From assembly GCA_030838475.1 (NCBI GenBank), contig JAUZFP010000107.1, positions 1 to 48,740 of the forward strand: a stretch of 48,740 bases of DNA, in the 5' to 3' direction. Made by a program: the position numbers and the translations under genes. The DNA comes from Actinomycetota bacterium. GTDB taxonomy: Bacteria > Actinomycetota > Actinomycetes > Actinomycetales > Microbacteriaceae. Below, piece by piece: positions 16,518 through 25,519 of this stretch. The notes beneath the pieces are model-generated. The model was not told the origin of the DNA. It did no database searches and was given only the letters and a program-made list of their open reading frames with translations. How positions within the stretch are numbered: position 1 is the stretch's first letter; every line of letters begins with the position of its first letter.

Positions 16518-17981
16518 ATGCCTGCACGCCCGTCGCGCCCATTCTTGGTCGTCACTATTGCCGCGATTGTTGCGGTCGCTGGGATTGCCGTCTTCGCTGA
16601 CGGCGCGCATCCGCGACCGGCGTCGGCGACTGCCGCGTCACCACCGGCCGCGAACACGGCGGAGTCCACCTCGACGGGCGGAGATACCCCGTCATCCATT
16701 CCCAGCGGGTCCGGCGGATCGGGTTCGCTCACGCCGGACACCCCTTCCGTCCCCGTCTTGACATCCGCGCCGACATCGACGGCAACGGCCACGCCGCAGG
16801 CAATGAGCGCCGCATCCGCGACCACGACGACCGCGACCGCGACGGACACGGTGTGGGTCAGCGTTGTTTCCGCGACACCGCAAACGTCGGACGACATCAA
16901 TGCCGGCCCCACCCAGGCAGCCGCGCAGTCGCTCGTCGCACAGCTGAGCTCGTATTGGTCGACCCAATCGGGCGGTGCGGTGACTCTCGCGCTCGCCGGA
17001 TTCGAGACCCGTTCCCTCGGGGAGAGTAGCTGTAACCCGAATGCCGCACTCAGCGCGGAAGAGATCGGTGCATTCGGCGGGATGTTCGCCAATGGTGCCT
17101 GGAAAGGTACTCACCAGCACCTCCTCGTGCTCTCGGCCGAATCGTGCGGCGCAGCGTCCTTCGCGACGGTCGGCGGGAAGGGTGGCGAAATCTTCTCCGG
17201 AAATGGGATCGACGCGAGCATGGGCGTGCCGTACCTGCTGCACGAGTTCGGTCACAACCTGGGCTTCGAGCATGCCGACGCGTCGATCTGCACGAATACG
17301 GCAAGCTACGACGGAACCGCAGCCGATTTTTCGTTCACCAGCATCGTCTGCCCCACGCGCGAATACGACGACTACTTCGACATCATGGGATACACGGTCA
17401 AGAACGCGACCCCGAACCTGTCGAGCCCGCAACGAATTCTCGCGGGATGGATGACCAACTACGCGACGATTACCAGCAGCACCCCGTCAACCACGAAGAC
17501 GCTCACGGCGCTCGGGGGCTCGGGTGGCACGCAGGCGCTGAAGATCATCGACCCGGTCAGCGGCGATGTCTACTACGTCGAGTACCGCGCGAATTCCGGA
17601 CTGGATGCGACGAGCGCGGAATTCAACTACGGACTGCAGTGCGACCCGGCGATGTCTGGATACACGATCTGCGAGCTCGATAGCAGCAAGACCACGGGAG
17701 CCGTCAGAATCCTGCGAACGATTCCGATCGTGGCCACGGGCGCAATCGGAACGACCGTGATGGCTACCGCCCTGACGGCGGGCTCCAGCGACAAGACAAA
17801 GCGTCACACCCACCTGAACCCGGGTGACACCTTCACGAGCCTCGATGGCTCGTTCCGAATCAGCGTGGAATCAATGAGCCCGTCGTCGGGTGCCTCGATC
17901 TCGGTGACGTTTGGGTCGGCAACTCCGACGCCCACTTTCACGACCGTTCCGGCACCGGTACAACTCACGCCGAAGGGCTAG
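16518..17981 (+). CDS. secreted metzincin-like zinc metalloprotease
   Basis: Exported protein of 487 aa. The signal peptide (residues 1 to about 36) ends near ASA and is followed by a Ser/Thr/Pro/Ala-rich linker of about 85 residues, as in proteins that span the cell wall. The catalytic domain carries LLHEFGHNLGFEHA, a full HExxHxxGxxH zinc site with its Glu base, and the Met-turn candidate YFDIMGYT about 45 residues later. Together these indicate a metzincin; the overall form resembles gametolysin-like (M11) enzymes, but the family is not certain. The start ATG 16518 has AAGGAG 4 bases upstream. Six or more Cys in the mature part suggest disulphides. The gene ends 4 bases into the convergent rshA. 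Confidence 0.82.
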   Translation: MPARPSRPFLVVTIAAIVAVAGIAVFADGAHPRPASATAASPPAANTAESTSTGGDTPSSIPSGSGGSGSLTPDTPSVPVLTSAPTSTATATPQAMSAASATTTTATATDTVWVSVVSATPQTSDDINAGPTQAAAQSLVAQLSSYWSTQSGGAVTLALAGFETRSLGESSCNPNAALSAEEIGAFGGMFANGAWKGTHQHLLVLSAESCGAASFATVGGKGGEIFSGNGIDASMGVPYLLHEFGHNLGFEHADASICTNTASYDGTAADFSFTSIVCPTREYDDYFDIMGYTVKNATPNLSSPQRILAGWMTNYATITSSTPSTTKTLTALGGSGGTQALKIIDPVSGDVYYVEYRANSGLDATSAEFNYGLQCDPAMSGYTICELDSSKTTGAVRILRTIPIVATGAIGTTVMATALTAGSSDKTKRHTHLNPGDTFTSLDGSFRISVESMSPSSGASISVTFGSATPTPTFTTVPAPVQLTPKG

Positions 17982-18214
17982 GTGGCGAGCTGCTCCAGAC
18001 GGCCGATTACGGCGGCACGGAGATCGTCGGGCGCCTTCTCCTGACACGCCGACCGAACTCGGGCCGTCAGAGTGAGACCGATGAGGTGCTCGTCGGAGCA
18101 GTCGGTGCATCCCGCAAGGTGCTCGGTGATGTCGACGAAGTCCTGCTCGCTCACCTCGCGGTGCAGATACTCCTCGAGTTCGGCCTTTGCCTTGTCGCAG
18201 CCGCAGTCGGTCAT
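17978..18214 (-). CDS. rshA: zinc-binding anti-sigma factor of SigH/SigR
   Basis: Small ZAS-type anti-sigma factor of 78 aa (RshA/RsrA family), expected to hold SigH inactive and release it when its cysteines are oxidised. The redox/zinc site EHLAGCTDC gives HxxxCxxC (His32, Cys36, Cys39); Cys4 and Cys6 lie near the N terminus. The start overlaps the sigH stop as ATGA, so the two are co-translated, as in Mycobacterium and Streptomyces. The 3' end overlaps the convergent protease gene by 4 bases. Confidence 0.92.
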   Translation of the reverse strand: MTDCGCDKAKAELEEYLHREVSEQDFVDITEHLAGCTDCSDEHLIGLTLTARVRSACQEKAPDDLRAAVIGRLEQLAT

Positions 18215-18891
18215 TTTTGTACTCCAGAAAGATTGCCCTCTCGCGTGACGATGCCGCGCTCGCGCGCGTAGTCAGCCAGGAGTTCCCGCAGCATCCGACG
18301 GCCGCGGTGCAGGCGGCTCATCACGGTTCCGACGGGTGTTTTCATGATGTCGGCAATCTCCTGGTAGGAGAAGCCTTCGACGTCGGCGAAGTACACGGCC
18401 ATTCTGAAATCTTCCGGGATGGCCTGAAGGGCATCCTTGACAGCACTGTCTGGGAGATGGTCGATTGCTTCGGCCTCAGCCGAACGACCAGAGGTTGCTG
18501 TGGCCGACTCGGCGTTGCCGAGCTGCCAATCCTCGAGGTCGTCGATGGTGCCCTGGTACGGGTTCCGCTGGTTCTTGCGGTAGTTGTTGATAAAGGTGTT
18601 GGTCTGGATGCGGTACAGCCAGGCCTTCAGGTTGGTGCCCTGCTGGAACTGTCCGAAGGCCTGGTAGGCCTTCACGAACGTCTCCTGCACGAGGTCGGCC
18701 GCGTCCGCGGGGTTGCGTGTCAGGCGCATCGCGGCGGCGTAGAGCTGGTCCATGTACTGCAGCGCCTGTTCTTCGAACAGTGCCCGTGGATCAGCCGGAA
18801 CCTGGTCTTCCGACTTCGTTGTGTCACTCATCAGGGCCAATTCTAGGTCGTCAAGAATGGCGTGCTCTGAAAGTACTTCGACCGCGGTCAT
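18211..18891 (-). CDS. sigH: ECF sigma factor SigH/SigR (thiol-oxidative and heat stress)
   Basis: Group IV sigma factor of 226 aa. Region 2 (about 40-110) contains [34 protein letters not shown] and [19 protein letters not shown]. Region 4 (about 150-205) contains [30 protein letters not shown] and [18 protein letters not shown]. It directs the disulphide-stress regulon and is bound by RshA. Two starts are possible: ATG 18891 has a good AGGAAGG site 7-8 bases upstream and lies just after a consensus SigH promoter; ATG 18831 (MSDTT) has no visible ribosome site. I prefer 18891, which gives a 20-residue N-terminal extension. Confidence 0.92.
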   Translation of the reverse strand: MTAVEVLSEHAILDDLELALMSDTTKSEDQVPADPRALFEEQALQYMDQLYAAAMRLTRNPADAADLVQETFVKAYQAFGQFQQGTNLKAWLYRIQTNTFINNYRKNQRNPYQGTIDDLEDWQLGNAESATATSGRSAEAEAIDHLPDSAVKDALQAIPEDFRMAVYFADVEGFSYQEIADIMKTPVGTVMSRLHRGRRMLRELLADYARERGIVTREGNLSGVQK

Positions 18892-18933
18892 CCGAGCATC
18901 CTTCCTGTCGTCCCGTTGGCTCTCCCCTTCGAT

Positions 18934-18959
18934 AACCTCGCACGTCGCCGCGCTATTCC
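18934..18959 (-). promoter_or_regulatory. SigH/SigR-type autoregulatory promoter of sigH
   Basis: On the minus strand, GGAAT (18959-18955) is followed by exactly 18 bases and then GTT (18936-18934), the GGAAT-N18-GTT consensus known for SigR/SigH. The expected transcript start is near 18926, about 35 bases before ATG 18891. Confidence 0.8.
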
Positions 18960-18998
18960 GATCGGGTTTCGAAATCCTTATCGATACTCTTGTTAGCG

Positions 18999-20402
18999 AT
19001 GGCGATTTCGAAGATTGCGCAGCCGCAGTTCAACCCGTACGGGGATGACGCCCCGCTGCCCGAGCGCGCCGACGGGCCATGGCGGGCGCCGCTCGCGACC
19101 GGTCCATTCGCCGCAACAATCGCCCTGCCGGGGTCCAAGAGCCTCACCAATCGCGAATTGATTCTCGCGGCCCTGGCCGACGGCCCATCCCTCCTGCGCG
19201 CGCCCCTTCACTCGCGTGACACGGCCCTGATGATCGAGGGGCTGCGATCCCTCGGAGTTCTAATCGAGGAGGTGCCCGGTGCGGGCCCGTACGGACCCGA
19301 CCTGCTCGTGACACCGGGCGAGCTTGAGGGCGGGGTCTCGATCGATTGCGGCCTCGCCGGCACGGTCATGCGTTTTCTTCCCCCGCTCGCGGCTCTCGCG
19401 CTCGGTCCGGTCGCATTCGACGGCGATCCGCACGCCCGGACACGTCCGATGCGGGCGATGCTGACGGCGCTACGCGAACTGGGAATCGACGTCAACGATG
19501 ACGGACGCGGAACTCTTCCATTCAGCCTGTACGGCACGGGTGCGGTCGCAGGCGGAGAGCTGTCGATCGACGCGTCGGCCTCGAGCCAGTTCGTCTCCGG
19601 ACTGCTGCTCGTGGCGCCGCGGTTCACCAACGGGCTCACGCTGCACCACACCGGCGAGACACTGCCGAGCCTTCCGCACATCGAGATGACGATCGAGACC
19701 CTCGCCCAGCGCGGAGTCGTTGTCGAGACTCCGGAACCCGGAACCTGGATCGTGCCCGCCGCGCCGATCGCGGCGCGCGACGTCGACATCGAGCCCGACC
19801 TCTCCAATGCGGGTCCATTCCTTGCCGCCGCACTGGTCGCGGGCGGTTCGGTGACGGTGACCGGCTGGCCGAAGGAGACAACCCAGGTCGGGGCGCGGAT
19901 GAGCGACATACTTGGCCAGATGGGCGCCGCCGTGAGCTACAGGCCAACATCGGAGGCGACCGGCGACCTCACCGTCACCGGCACGGGAGTCGTGAACGGC
20001 ATCACCCTCGACGAAGCCAGCGAACTGGCACCGACGGTAGCGGCGATCGCGGCACTGGCGAACTCGGAGACGGTGCTGACCGGGATTGCGCACCTGCGCG
20101 GCCACGAAACCGATCGACTTGCCGCGCTCGCGACCGAAATCAATGCGCTCGGCGGCGACGTCACCGAGACGGATGACGGACTGGTCATCCGACCGGCTGC
20201 CCTGCACGGCGGACCCTGGCACAGCTACGCCGATCACCGCATGGCGACCGCCGGCGCGATCATCGGTCTCGTCGTGCCGGGCGTCGAGATCGACGACATC
20301 GAAACGACCGCGAAGACGCTCCCCCAGTTCGCCGCGCTCTGGACGGGCGAGCCGATGCGCTCCATCGCCACCCCGAGCACACTCGAACTGCCTGGCCCAT
20401 GA
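18999..20402 (+). CDS. aroA: 3-phosphoshikimate 1-carboxyvinyltransferase (EPSP synthase)
   Basis: Shikimate-pathway enzyme of 467 aa that joins shikimate-3-phosphate and PEP. Conserved segments include [20 protein letters not shown] near the N terminus, [56 protein letters not shown], the [14 protein letters not shown] active-site segment and [12 protein letters not shown] near the C terminus. ATG 18999 ([17 protein letters not shown]) is preferred over the in-frame TTG 18990. A GATACT box about 11 bases upstream suggests a short or leaderless transcript. It diverges from sigH and overlaps rsgA by ATGA. The sigH-aroA-rsgA neighbourhood is conserved in Actinobacteria. Confidence 0.95.
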   Translation: MAISKIAQPQFNPYGDDAPLPERADGPWRAPLATGPFAATIALPGSKSLTNRELILAALADGPSLLRAPLHSRDTALMIEGLRSLGVLIEEVPGAGPYGPDLLVTPGELEGGVSIDCGLAGTVMRFLPPLAALALGPVAFDGDPHARTRPMRAMLTALRELGIDVNDDGRGTLPFSLYGTGAVAGGELSIDASASSQFVSGLLLVAPRFTNGLTLHHTGETLPSLPHIEMTIETLAQRGVVVETPEPGTWIVPAAPIAARDVDIEPDLSNAGPFLAAALVAGGSVTVTGWPKETTQVGARMSDILGQMGAAVSYRPTSEATGDLTVTGTGVVNGITLDEASELAPTVAAIAALANSETVLTGIAHLRGHETDRLAALATEINALGGDVTETDDGLVIRPAALHGGPWHSYADHRMATAGAIIGLVVPGVEIDDIETTAKTLPQFAALWTGEPMRSIATPSTLELPGP

Positions 20403-21463
20403 GCTGGCTCACGGAAGACGAGCCAGAAGAGTACGAAGAGTACGACGAGTCCTCGGCCCGGGTGCGTCCCAATCCGAAGGCGAACAAGCCCCGCACGAAG
20501 ACCCGCCCGGGGCACGCCGACTCGGTGATCGGCCGCGTGTACGCGGTCGACCGCGGCCGATTCAGTGTCTTGATCGGCGAAGGTTCGCCGGATGAGCACA
20601 CCGTCGTCGCGACCAAGGCGAGAGAACTCGGTCGCTATTCGGTCGTGAGCAACGACTTCGTCAACGTCGTCGGAGACACGACGGGAGACGACGGCAGTCT
20701 TGCGCGAATCGTCAGCGTGCAGGAGCGGAGCACACTTCTGCGTCGCAGCGCCGACGACACGGACGCGGTCGAGCGCATCATTGTTGCCAACGCCGACCAG
20801 ATGCTCATCGTCGTCGCTGCCGCAAATCCGGAGCCACGACCGCGCCTCGTCGACCGTTACCTGGTCGCCGCCTTCGATGCCGGCATCACGCCCATCCTCG
20901 TCATCACCAAGGTCGACCTTCAGTACCCGGCCGAGTTCCTCGCGAACTTCGCGGGCCTCGAACTCCGCGTCATCCGGAGCCGGTCGGACGAAGTCCCGCT
21001 CGAGGAGCTCACCGAACTTATGCAGGGTCACACGACGGTCGCGGTCGGTCACTCGGGCGTCGGAAAGTCGACCCTGGTGAACGCCCTGGTCCCGGATGCG
21101 AATCGAGCCGTGGGCGTCGTCAACACGGTGACCGGCCGCGGGCGGCACACGTCCTCATCCACGATCTCCTATCGGATCGGGACGGGCTGGATCGTGGACA
21201 CTCCCGGCGTGCGGTCGTTTGGTCTCGGTCACGTCAATCCCGACAACATCCTGAAATCGTTTGGTGACCTCGCGAAGATCGCCGAGGACTGCCCACGTGG
21301 TTGCACCCATCTTCCGGATGCGCCAGATTGCGCCATCGTCGAAGCCGCCGACCGCGGTGACCTCGGAGAGATCGGCCGCCTCCGCCTCGACTCCCTGCAG
21401 CGTCTGCTCGCGACGCTTGTGACACAGCGTGGGACACCGCGAGACCCGGTTCGCGACGGGTAA
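20399..21463 (+). CDS. rsgA: ribosome small subunit-dependent GTPase A
   Basis: Late 30S-assembly GTPase of 354 aa. An acidic, lysine-rich N-terminal tail leads into an OB fold (about 40-105). The circularly permuted GTPase domain follows with ITKVDL (G4) before GHSGVGKST (G1, Lys223) and [10 protein letters not shown] (G3). A C-terminal zinc knuckle reads [15 protein letters not shown]. The start overlaps the aroA stop as ATGA. Family and permutation order are clear. Confidence 0.95.
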   Translation: MSWLTEDEPEEYEEYDESSARVRPNPKANKPRTKTRPGHADSVIGRVYAVDRGRFSVLIGEGSPDEHTVVATKARELGRYSVVSNDFVNVVGDTTGDDGSLARIVSVQERSTLLRRSADDTDAVERIIVANADQMLIVVAAANPEPRPRLVDRYLVAAFDAGITPILVITKVDLQYPAEFLANFAGLELRVIRSRSDEVPLEELTELMQGHTTVAVGHSGVGKSTLVNALVPDANRAVGVVNTVTGRGRHTSSSTISYRIGTGWIVDTPGVRSFGLGHVNPDNILKSFGDLAKIAEDCPRGCTHLPDAPDCAIVEAADRGDLGEIGRLRLDSLQRLLATLVTQRGTPRDPVRDG

Positions 21464-21470
21464 GCATTGT

Positions 21471-21740
21471 CTACATTGAGCGGTCAAAAAGTGTTGCCTC
21501 TACGGTCAATAGACACCACTTTTTGACCTCTCGAGGAGAAGCTCGCCAAAGGGGGGTGTTGCCGTAGGAATCGACAGGATCCACCTCGGCTCCCGCATCG
21601 ATGAGTCGCACTACTACCGACGAACTCGTGGCTTGAGCAGCGAAATGAAGAAGTGTCCAGCCTCCCCGGTCGGCGCCTTGGCGTATCAGCTGGTGCTCAC
21701 ACCCGAATCCGAGGATGGCGCGGATGCTCAGTACGCTTTG
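21471..21740 (-). pseudogene. ankyrin-repeat protein relic
   Basis: On the minus strand one frame stays open from about 21740 down to a TAG at 21473-21471. It reads as ankyrin repeats: CEHQLIRQGAD, GGWTLLHFAAQ, VVVRLIDAGAEVDPVDSYGNTPLWRA. The GWTxLHxAAQ...VVxLIxAGAxVD...GNTPLWRA pattern is characteristic of short bacterial ankyrin proteins. No start with a ribosome site is seen. The similarity fades before about 21715, and just after LWRA the frame runs into the inverted repeat at 21482-21528. The fragment covers about 1.5 repeats and overlaps the leader of hisN. I read it as a truncated remnant, not an active gene. Confidence 0.7.
21482..21528. repeat. 12-bp perfect inverted repeat, possible collapsed IS or terminator
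   Basis: GGTCAAAAAGTG (21482-21493) is repeated inverted as CACTTTTTGACC (21517-21528), with 23 bases between. Extending outward and inward gives 17 of 19 matching positions. CGGTCAA also recurs as a direct repeat at 21501. It lies directly after rsgA and interrupts the end of an ankyrin-repeat relic on the opposite strand, which suggests the fused ends of a deleted insertion sequence. A bidirectional transcription terminator is the plain alternative. Confidence 0.55.
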
Positions 21741-21743
21741 ACT

Positions 21744-22559
21744 GTGACCGAATACTCCCTAGCGGATGACCTTTCCCTCGCCCTGGCCCTCGCGGCCGAG
21801 GCCGACCTCGTCTCGATCGCGCGCTACGAGGCCGTCGATCTCGTCGTCACCACGAAGCCCGATCGCTCCCCTGTGACGGATGCCGACCAGGCCGTCGAAC
21901 GGCTCCTCCGTGAGCGCATCGAGGCGGCCCGACCGCAGGACTCGATCCTCGGCGAGGAGTACGGTGGCGACCGCCAGCCGGGACGCCAGTGGATCCTCGA
22001 TCCGATCGACGGGACGGCCAACTTTCTTCGTGGTGTTCCGGTCTGGGGGACCCTCATCGCTCTGGCCGTGGATGGCATCCCGCAGGTCGGCGTCGTCAGC
22101 TCCCCTGCCCTCGGCCAACGCTGGTGGGCGGCGCGCGGACACGGCGCGTTCACTGCCCCCACGCGGCACGAGGACACCGGTGCCGCCGCGAAGCGACTGA
22201 GGGTCAGCGCCGTCGGGGACCTGGCGGGCGCATCCCTCAGCTACAACAGCCTGCCGGGGTGGGACGAGGCGGGAAAGCTGGGTGACATCGTTGCGCTCAC
22301 GCGGGATGTCTGGCGCTCCCGGGCGTACGGCGAAATGTGGTCGTACATGCTGCTCGCCGAGGGCGCCGTCGACATCGTCGGCGAGTTCGACCTCAAGCCC
22401 TACGACATGGCCGCGCTGATCCCGATCATCGAGGAGGCCGGTGGCCGATTCACTTCAGTTGCCGGCGTGGACGGACCGTGGGAGGGCAGCGCGCTGGCGA
22501 CCAACGGCATCCTGCACGACACGGTGCTCGCGAGGCTGAACCAAAAGGCCACCGACTGA
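21744..22559 (+). CDS. hisN: histidinol-phosphatase / inositol monophosphatase family
   Basis: Mg2+-dependent phosphatase of 271 aa, expected to remove phosphate from histidinol phosphate in histidine synthesis. Key motifs are the acidic pair in LGEEYG, the signature WILDPIDGTANFLRGVPVWG, and the second metal-site region FDLKPYDMAALIPIIEEAGG. The HisN assignment follows the actinobacterial subgroup with this WILDPIDGTANF form; a general inositol-phosphatase role is the alternative. The frame is open back to 21633, but that part is antisense to the ankyrin relic, so GTG 21744 (VTEYSLADDLSLALALA) is the start. Confidence 0.85.
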   Translation: MTEYSLADDLSLALALAAEADLVSIARYEAVDLVVTTKPDRSPVTDADQAVERLLRERIEAARPQDSILGEEYGGDRQPGRQWILDPIDGTANFLRGVPVWGTLIALAVDGIPQVGVVSSPALGQRWWAARGHGAFTAPTRHEDTGAAAKRLRVSAVGDLAGASLSYNSLPGWDEAGKLGDIVALTRDVWRSRAYGEMWSYMLLAEGAVDIVGEFDLKPYDMAALIPIIEEAGGRFTSVAGVDGPWEGSALATNGILHDTVLARLNQKATD

Positions 22560-22572
22560 CTAAAGTTGGCGC

Positions 22573-23109
22573 GTGACTTCTACTACCGCACCGGCGCCGG
22601 CCTCGAAGGCCGAACCTGCGAACCTGCCCCTTCGCAAGCGCCCAATCGACATCGTGTTCATCTGCATCTTCTCGGTGATGATCGTCACCTGCATCATCAG
22701 CGACTCGGTCGAGGGTCTCGGCATCCCGCAGGTCGCGCACAGCACGAACCTCCTCGCGCAGTGGAACTACACATACGCGTCGAACTATGACCCGCTGTAC
22801 CAGCGCGAGGATGTCTGGCTGCGGTTCATCTCGGGAACCTCGGCGTTCCTGTACCTCCCGTTCTACGTGATCCTGATCATCTCGCTCGCGAAGGGCTGGA
22901 ACCGCATCCAGATTTTCGCCGTCATCTACGCGACCATGATCATCAGCCTCACGGCCATCCCGATCTTTGGAGACGAGTTCTTTGGTCCCGCGGCCGACCG
23001 CACGCCGAATCCCGTCGTCTTTCTTCTCTACAACGGGCCGTACGTACTGTTCCCACTGATCCTCCTGCTCCGGATGCGCAAGCCACTGCCCTTCCAGCGC
23101 AAGTTCTAG
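22573..23109 (+). CDS. EXPERA-domain four-helix membrane protein
   Basis: Integral membrane protein of 178 aa with four predicted helices (about 23-48, 88-107, 115-138, 148-167). The pattern resembles the EXPERA domain of emopamil-binding and TMEM97-like proteins, with conserved polar residues in QWNYTYASNYDPLYQREDVWLR and the IFGDEF turn. Bacterial members have no proven role; sterol-like or lipid ligands are known for eukaryotic ones. GTG 22573 lies 7 bases after a TAAAGT box, consistent with a leaderless transcript. The stop is 2 bases from the gluconokinase start, so they share an operon. Confidence 0.7.
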   Translation: MTSTTAPAPASKAEPANLPLRKRPIDIVFICIFSVMIVTCIISDSVEGLGIPQVAHSTNLLAQWNYTYASNYDPLYQREDVWLRFISGTSAFLYLPFYVILIISLAKGWNRIQIFAVIYATMIISLTAIPIFGDEFFGPAADRTPNPVVFLLYNGPYVLFPLILLLRMRKPLPFQRKF

Positions 23110-23111
23110 CG

Positions 23112-23750
23112 GTGGCCGTGGTCGAGCTGCCGTCGCCGGTCGTGCTGGTGATCATGGGCGTGTCCGGTGCGGGCAAGTCCACGATCGCCGCACTTCTCGC
23201 GGAGCGGCTCGGCTGGACGTTTGAAGAAGGCGACTCTCTGCATCCGACCGCGAACGTCGAAAAGATGGCTGCGGGCGTCCCCCTCACCGACGACGATCGC
23301 TGGCCCTGGCTCGCAAAGATCGCGGACTGGATCGACGGACGTCTCGACACGGGCGAAAACGGAATCATCACCTGCTCTGCACTGAAGCGGTCATATCGCA
23401 ACGTTCTGAACCGCCGAGGGTCCGGCGTCGAATTCGTGTACCTCGCTCTCGATCGCGCCGACCTCGAGGAACGGGTCGAGCACCGCGAGGGCCACTTCAT
23501 GCCGGCGGCGCTTCTCGACAGCCAGCTGGACACGCTCGAGCCGCCGACCACCACCGAGCCGGCGATCCAGGTGGATGCCGGAACTGACTCGCGCTTGGTG
23601 GTCGACCGGATCCTGCGCGACCTTGGCCTCACCCCCAAAGCCTTGCCGCCTGTGAAGTCGACGACCAAACCGGCCACGAAGCCCGCCGCCGCACCAAAAT
23701 CCCCACGCAAGCGACCACCCGCGTCACCGCGCCAGCCCGGGCATACTTGA
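23112..23750 (+). CDS. gntK: gluconokinase
   Basis: P-loop carbohydrate kinase of 212 aa that phosphorylates gluconate to 6-phosphogluconate. The Walker A motif is GVSGAGKST (Lys22); FEEGDSLHPTANVEKMAAGVPLTDDDRWPWL and CSALKRSYRNVL are diagnostic for the family, followed by HFMPAALLDSQLDTLEPP. The core ends near residue 172. Unusually, a Lys/Pro/Ala-rich basic tail of about 40 residues follows, which standard 160-175-residue gluconokinases lack. GTG 23112 is the start. Confidence 0.9.
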   Translation: MAVVELPSPVVLVIMGVSGAGKSTIAALLAERLGWTFEEGDSLHPTANVEKMAAGVPLTDDDRWPWLAKIADWIDGRLDTGENGIITCSALKRSYRNVLNRRGSGVEFVYLALDRADLEERVEHREGHFMPAALLDSQLDTLEPPTTTEPAIQVDAGTDSRLVVDRILRDLGLTPKALPPVKSTTKPATKPAAAPKSPRKRPPASPRQPGHT

Positions 23751-23753
23751 GGC

Positions 23754-24455
23754 ATGCCGCGCTCGGTTCTCGTCCTCCAACACGTTCCGTGGGAGCGGCC
23801 CGCGATCCTCGGGGACGTGCTCACGGATCACTCCCTCGCGTGGGAGTCGCGCTCGTTCCTCTACGGACCTCCCCCACTCGACCTCTCCCAGATTTCGGGA
23901 CTGGCCGTGCTCGGCGGACCAATGAACGCCGAGGACACCGTCGCCAGGCCCGGCCTCGCGGCGGAGGCGAACCTCGTGCGAGCGGCTGTCAACGCCGGCA
24001 TCCCGCTGCTGGCCATCTGCCTCGGTCATCAGATCCTGTCCACGGCGCTCGGCGCGAAACTCCACATCGGTGCGGCCAACGAGGTTGGGATCGGGACGGT
24101 TGATGTCGTGGCCGACGACCCCGTGCTCGGTTCGGCCGGCACGACGGCGCCCGTGCTGCACTGGCACCATGATGTCGTGGAGGTACCCGACGGGGCAACG
24201 ATTCTGGCCAGCACCGATCAGACGCCCAACCAGGCGTTCCGACTGGGCGACGCGATCTTCTCGATGCAGTTTCACGTCGAGGTCGACCGGCACATGCTGG
24301 ACCGCTGGCTCACCGTCGACGAGATGGCCGACGACCTCTCACCCGCGACCCGTCTCACCCTCGGCGACGATTTCGGCCGGTCGGCAACGCGAATGCGGGA
24401 AATAGCGACCCGTGCATTCAGCGAGTTCGCCGACGCCGTTCTGCTTCGCGATTAG
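23754..24455 (+). CDS. class I glutamine amidotransferase-like protein
   Basis: Protein of 233 aa with a complete class I GATase triad: Cys89 in LLAICLGHQILS, His174 and Glu176 in MQFHVEV. No synthetase partner is encoded nearby, so it may be a stand-alone hydrolase of gamma-glutamyl compounds or serve an unlinked partner. The ATG lies 3 bases after the gluconokinase stop. The substrate is not evident. Confidence 0.85.
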   Translation: MPRSVLVLQHVPWERPAILGDVLTDHSLAWESRSFLYGPPPLDLSQISGLAVLGGPMNAEDTVARPGLAAEANLVRAAVNAGIPLLAICLGHQILSTALGAKLHIGAANEVGIGTVDVVADDPVLGSAGTTAPVLHWHHDVVEVPDGATILASTDQTPNQAFRLGDAIFSMQFHVEVDRHMLDRWLTVDEMADDLSPATRLTLGDDFGRSATRMREIATRAFSEFADAVLLRD

Positions 24456-24466
24456 GAAGGCACTCA

Positions 24467-25519
24467 ATGACGCGTCTCGGTATCACCATGGACTACTCCG
24501 ACGACTTCGCGACGGTCGCCGCCGACGTTGTCGAGTTCGAACGAGTCGGTGCCGACGTGGTCGAGGTTGCCGAGGCCTACTCTTTCGACGCCGTCAGCCG
24601 CCTCGGCTACCTTGCCGCAATTACCTCGACGATCACGCTGGCGTCCGGCATCCTGCCCCTCTATTCGCGCACGCCGACCCTCCTGGCGATGACCGCCGCC
24701 GGTCTGGATTCCGTGTCGGGCGGCCGCTTCGAGCTGGGGCTCGGCACCTCCGGTCCACAGGTCATCGAGGGATTCCACGGCGTCCCCTTCGCCACGCCGC
24801 TCGCGCACGTGCGCGAGACGGTAGAGATCTGCCGTTCGGTCTGGCGCCGCGAGCGCGTGGAACACACGGGGAAGGCGTACACGATCCCGTTGCCCGCTGA
24901 CCAGGGCACGGGTCTCGGCAAGCCGCTCAAGATCATCAACACCCCCGTGCGCGAGTCCATCCCAATTGCGATCGCCTCGCTCGCCCCCAAGGCCGTCGCC
25001 CAGACGGCGGAAATCGCTGATGGCTGGCTGCCGTTGTTCTACCATCCGGAGAAGGCGCACCTCGCCTGGGGCGAGTCGCTCGCGGCCGGTGCCGCAGCTC
25101 GCGATCCCGCGCTCGGTCCACTCGACACCATCGTTCAAGTTCCGCTGTTTATCGGCGATCGGGTCGATCCGCTTCTCGATGCCTATCGAGCGCGCATCGC
25201 GCTCTACGTGGGCGGCATGGGTGCGCGTAGCGCCAACTTCTACAACGATCTCGCGGTTCGTTACGGCTACGTGGACGAGGCGGCGACCGTTCAGGACTTC
25301 TATCTGTCGGGTGACAAGGCGGCGGCCGCGGCGGCGATCCCCGACGAGCTCCTCACATCTACTTCGCTGATCGGCACCGAGGCTCACGTGCGGGAGCGGC
25401 TCGCGGCATTCGCCGCCTCCGGCGCGACCACGATCGTCGTGATGCCGCTCTCGCCGACCACCGCCGGACGCATCGAAGCGATCGAGGCGGTTCGCGGCAT
25501 GCTGGACGGGCTCGCATGA
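24467..25519 (+). CDS. LLM-class F420-dependent oxidoreductase
   Basis: Luciferase-like monooxygenase-fold protein of 350 aa. Features are the N-terminal strand LGITMDYSDDF, the AEAYSFDAVSRLGYLAAIT segment, TLASGILPLYSRTPTLLAMTAAGLDSVSGGRFELGLGTSGPQVIEGFHG, typical of F420-binding LLM proteins, and a C-terminal TTIVVMPLSP. It is expected to transfer hydride using reduced F420; the substrate is unknown. AGGAAGG precedes the ATG by 6 bases. The stop overlaps the SDR start as ATGA, so both enzymes probably work in one pathway. Confidence 0.87.
   Translation: MTRLGITMDYSDDFATVAADVVEFERVGADVVEVAEAYSFDAVSRLGYLAAITSTITLASGILPLYSRTPTLLAMTAAGLDSVSGGRFELGLGTSGPQVIEGFHGVPFATPLAHVRETVEICRSVWRRERVEHTGKAYTIPLPADQGTGLGKPLKIINTPVRESIPIAIASLAPKAVAQTAEIADGWLPLFYHPEKAHLAWGESLAAGAAARDPALGPLDTIVQVPLFIGDRVDPLLDAYRARIALYVGGMGARSANFYNDLAVRYGYVDEAATVQDFYLSGDKAAAAAAIPDELLTSTSLIGTEAHVRERLAAFAASGATTIVVMPLSPTTAGRIEAIEAVRGMLDGLA

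Noticed and set aside
21633..21743. Longer hisN start
   Set aside because: The extra residues are the antisense of the ankyrin relic, and the phosphatase N terminus begins at GTG 21744.
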